Shown here: positions 5,574 to 8,050 of the stretch, in pieces
Layout: every line of letters begins with the position of its first letter
Position numbering within the stretch: position 1 is the stretch's first letter
Assembly: GCA_938016235.1 (NCBI GenBank)
Contig: CALLPU010000523.1
Coordinates: 1-8,050 of the forward strand
Source of the DNA: an uncultured Granulosicoccus sp.
GTDB lineage: Bacteria; Pseudomonadota; Gammaproteobacteria; Granulosicoccales; Granulosicoccaceae
DNA: 8,050 nucleotides
Reading direction: 5' to 3'
Made by a program: the position numbers and the translations under genes
The notes under the pieces: model-generated
Seen by the model: the letters and a program-made list of their open reading frames with translations, nothing else
The model's database searches: none
What the model was told of the DNA's origin: nothing

Positions 5574-6491
5574 TCAGGCGCTCTTACTTGCCACCGCAAG
5601 GCTCGCAGGCGGATAACGCTCAAGTGCTTCTGCGACCCAGTTGTCATCCAGCAGGTACGTCCGCCACGCCGGTTGATAGTGGACCAGACCCTCGATGATG
5701 CCGGACGCGTAGTTACCGTTCAGCGATCGATCACCCGCTATCTTCAAGCCACCCACAGCCTGATAGGTACTCGCTTCAGTGCCCAGGAGCCGGGACTTGT
5801 GACTGATTGCCTGCTGAGTATCGGTATCTGCGTTGGCCACAGCTACCGCCGACACGGCACTGACCAGAGCGGCAACATCATTACCACTATCACCGGCAAA
5901 CAAAACATCCGCCGGAGCCAGTTCCAAAAGAGAACGCACATAGCGAATGGCGCCGCTCTTGTTAGCCTGACGCGGCAGCACATCCAGAAGACCCACGGCA
6001 TTTTCGATATCATCGCTCATCACCAGAGCCGCTTGAACATTGACCGCTTCGAGACGATCAGCCACCTGGTCAGTCAAAGCTTCCCGATCAGCATCCAACG
6101 CAAAATAGTAGCTTGTCTTCAGTAACGATTGACGACTGGCTTCCTGCTCACGAAGCCCGTCAATTCCACGCAAGTGCTGCTTGATGTCATCGCCTGTCAT
6201 GCCATCCCAGTCGATGGCAATCGTACGCTGCCAGTCTTCACTGTTGATCCAACCGCCAGTGTCGGGCAGGTAAAGCGAAGAACCCACATCAGCAACAATA
6301 AAATCGGGCTGGCGCAGTTCATACTCATCGATGGCATCCAGCACCCGATCAAGATCACGCCCCGACACGTAGGCTAACGATACCCCGTGAGTATCGAGCA
6401 TCTGCCACAACAACGGACGTGCCATGGCACATTCGGGTTCGTCTCCATTCGGCAGTAGCGTACGGTCCAGATCGGTGCAAAGCAATTTCAT
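5574..6491 (-). CDS. spp: Sucrose-6-phosphate phosphatase (HAD superfamily, Cof/SPP type)
   Basis: The enzyme hydrolyses sucrose-6-phosphate to sucrose, the irreversible last step of sucrose synthesis, in the cytoplasm. The 305 residues contain all four HAD motifs. Motif I is CTDLDRTLLP with nucleophile Asp7 and acid/base Asp9. Motif II is VSGRD (42-46). Motif III is Lys178 in ANKSGAIRYV. Motif IV is FAGDSGNDV with Asp201 and Asp205. The cap segment between motifs II and III fits the C2B type found in SPP. The ATG at 6491 overlaps the sps stop by one base (TGATG), placing DLDRT seven residues from the start as usual. An upstream ATG at 6527 would add 12 cysteine-containing residues and is not preferred. 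Direct coupling to sps makes the substrate assignment strong. Sucrose here is most likely a compatible solute or reserve, since no sucrose transport or cleavage gene is visible. Confidence 0.9.
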   Translation of the reverse strand: MKLLCTDLDRTLLPNGDEPECAMARPLLWQMLDTHGVSLAYVSGRDLDRVLDAIDEYELRQPDFIVADVGSSLYLPDTGGWINSEDWQRTIAIDWDGMTGDDIKQHLRGIDGLREQEASRQSLLKTSYYFALDADREALTDQVADRLEAVNVQAALVMSDDIENAVGLLDVLPRQANKSGAIRYVRSLLELAPADVLFAGDSGNDVAALVSAVSAVAVANADTDTQQAISHKSRLLGTEASTYQAVGGLKIAGDRSLNGNYASGIIEGLVHYQPAWRTYLLDDNWVAEALERYPPASLAVASKSA

Positions 6492-8050
6492 CAAGCAGGT
6501 TCCGGCAGGCTGACAGGTGCGGCACATCGACCGTGGAAATCATAGTATTCAATAGCTTCCAGAATGCCTGCCGCGTATGGCTTACGCGTAAAGTAGATCG
6601 TGTCGCTTTCGGCAATCTGCGACAGCTCCTCGTGCGACCGGTTGCCCACAATTGCAGCCAGTGTATTGCCGCGCATCATATCTTCGTCTGCGCCCGAACC
6701 TCCAATGGCCAGTACACGCTCCAACGGTATATTGTAGTGCCCTGCCACATACCTGAGTGCCAGACCTTTGCTGGCGCGTAGCGGCACGATGTTCAAGTAT
6801 TGCCCGTGCGAATAGATTACGTTGACCGACTGCTCTTCTTTCAACAGTCGCGCGCTGATCTCATGAATGGATGGCGCTACTGCGGGATCATATTGGTAGC
6901 TGACTTTGAAATCGCTTTGCTGAGTGGCGTCTCTTAACTCAATACCCGGAACATCGGCGAGTATTCGCCTGACCTGCTGCGGCGTCCATTGCTTTTCGAT
7001 ATGGCGCTTCCACGCCGTGTCTTCGGTCAATTTCGGGGCATAGGTAATTTCCGTACCGGCGCTGGTGATCAGCACGTCAGGTTCGGGAATGCGGTGCTTT
7101 TTCAACAACCGAAGAGCCGCGTCGAGGCGCAGCCCCGTATTGATGCAGAACTTCATGGTCTTGCGATGCGATCTCACATGATTGATCAGCGTCTGCAATG
7201 CATCTTCGTCCCCGAGCAGGCTCCTGTTCAAATCGGTGAACAAGGCGCGATCAATGTAGTTTGTACTGAACACCAGATCAGACCGTGGGGCGCGTCTGAC
7301 CGGTTGCGACGCTATGATGCTATTGGCCATGATGACGTACTGCTGCGCATGTGCAGTCCATGAATAGTGCATGCGAACCCCTTTAAGACCCGCTGCAGAA
7401 CGCCGTTGCCAGGCCTCCCAGTCACCAATCACCTCACGGATAGCGTGGGCGATGCCTGCAGGTTCCAGCGGATCAATCAGCAGACCGTTGTTGCAGTTAC
7501 CGATGATATCTCTGGGCCCGCCATCTTCTGTTGCCACGATCGGCAGGCCACTGGCTGCCGCTTCTATCAGGGTTAAACCGAAAGGCTCGGTCAATGCCGG
7601 GTTGACGAACACGCCACCGCTTAACGTGGCCAGACGGTAAAGCACCGGAACATCATCAGAACGATGCTGTTTCGGGTAGGCGACTTTGCCATACAGGTCG
7701 TAACGATCGATCACTTGCAGCAGCTCGGTCAAGACATCACGCGCACCATCGTCCAGCTCGTTCAAGTCATCACGATTGCCCATGACAACCACCAGGTTAG
7801 CGCGTTCCTGCAACTCCGGATCGTTGCCGTAGGCATGCATCAGTGTGGCGATGTTCTTACGCGCATCGGCCCGGGACAACGCCAGTATCATGGGCTTGTC
7901 CGGTTCGCGCAGGAAGCGGTGTACTCCGCGCGCTATCTCGGCGTCCTGTTCATTACCCTTCGGCGGTTGAAACCTGTCGAGATTTGTACCGGGAGGAATG
8001 ATGCGCATGGCTTCAGGTCGGTAGCAGTTATAGATCTCGTACTGTTCTTC
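6491..8050 (-). CDS. sps: Sucrose-phosphate synthase (GT4 plus inactive HAD-like C-terminal domain), partial; N-terminus beyond the right edge
   Basis: The enzyme makes sucrose-6-phosphate from UDP-glucose (or ADP-glucose) and fructose-6-phosphate. The visible 519 residues begin EEQYEIYNCYRPEAMRIIPPGTNLDRF, which lies at the junction of the two GT-B halves. The C-terminal GT4 half follows: LSRADARKNI (residues 58-67) with the phosphate-binding Arg/Lys, then LTEPFGLTLIEAAASGLP, whose Glu155 and Glu163 form the E-X7-E motif. From about residue 258 onward there is an SPP-like HAD domain that lacks key residues: motif I reads TDLNRS (Asn in place of the second Asp) and motif IV reads GGSGADED (Gly in place of the first Asp). 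The Lys of motif III is kept (SKGLALRY). The domain is therefore probably structural or regulatory. The reading frame is open through the right edge; the first Met inside the window (8008) is internal. A full-length enzyme of this type is about 700 residues, so about 200 are missing. Confidence 0.92.
   Translation of the reverse strand, partial: EEQYEIYNCYRPEAMRIIPPGTNLDRFQPPKGNEQDAEIARGVHRFLREPDKPMILALSRADARKNIATLMHAYGNDPELQERANLVVVMGNRDDLNELDDGARDVLTELLQVIDRYDLYGKVAYPKQHRSDDVPVLYRLATLSGGVFVNPALTEPFGLTLIEAAASGLPIVATEDGGPRDIIGNCNNGLLIDPLEPAGIAHAIREVIGDWEAWQRRSAAGLKGVRMHYSWTAHAQQYVIMANSIIASQPVRRAPRSDLVFSTNYIDRALFTDLNRSLLGDEDALQTLINHVRSHRKTMKFCINTGLRLDAALRLLKKHRIPEPDVLITSAGTEITYAPKLTEDTAWKRHIEKQWTPQQVRRILADVPGIELRDATQQSDFKVSYQYDPAVAPSIHEISARLLKEEQSVNVIYSHGQYLNIVPLRASKGLALRYVAGHYNIPLERVLAIGGSGADEDMMRGNTLAAIVGNRSHEELSQIAESDTIYFTRKPYAAGILEAIEYYDFHGRCAAPVSLPEPA

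Noticed and set aside
5511..6125. Plus-strand open frame of 204 codons opposite spp
   Set aside because: It is antisense to conserved SPP motifs and has no recognisable protein features.

Overview
All recognisable genes in this window lie on the minus strand, so transcription runs from the right edge to the left. Base composition is moderately GC-rich by eye. The gene content (DsrC/DsrM/DsrK of the sulfur-oxidiser type, a sucrose-phosphate synthase with a separate phosphatase, and an oligopeptidase B family enzyme) suggests a gammaproteobacterium, probably marine or salt-exposed and able to metabolise sulfur. The organism is inferred from protein resemblance only. There is no rRNA, tRNA, mobile element or CRISPR array.

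In transcription order there are three blocks. Block 1 (about 8050 to 4149) holds sps (5' end beyond the right edge), spp and a histidinol-dehydrogenase-family gene. SPS makes sucrose-6-phosphate from UDP-glucose and fructose-6-phosphate, and SPP dephosphorylates it; sucrose is a common compatible solute. SPS carries a C-terminal HAD domain that has lost its catalytic residues, whereas SPP has all of them. The HisD-like protein keeps the catalytic Glu-His pair, but two of the four usual zinc-ligand positions are changed and no his genes are nearby, so it is probably not the histidine-pathway enzyme.

Block 2 (about 3978 to 3517) is a single small lipoprotein gene with a strong Shine-Dalgarno sequence. 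It encodes a lipobox signal peptide, an Ala-rich linker and a CsbD-like stress domain. A strong hairpin follows it.

Block 3 (promoter about 3411 to 3383, then 3322 to the left edge) reads cbiX, dsrC, dsrM, dsrK, ptrB. After an 80-base cbiX-dsrC gap, every junction appears to overlap, so this looks like one operon. CbiX is a small sirohydrochlorin chelatase, and siroheme is the cofactor of DsrAB-type sulfite reductases. DsrC has both redox cysteines of the true sulfur-carrier type. DsrM is a NarI-like dihaem membrane subunit, and DsrK is the HdrD-like Fe-S subunit with a complete CCG domain. Together they would move electrons between the DsrC thiol/trisulfide couple and the quinone pool. The unusual point is what is absent: no dsrAB, dsrEFH, dsrL or dsrJOP lies next to the module, which instead runs directly into an oligopeptidase B family gene through a GTGA stop/start overlap.
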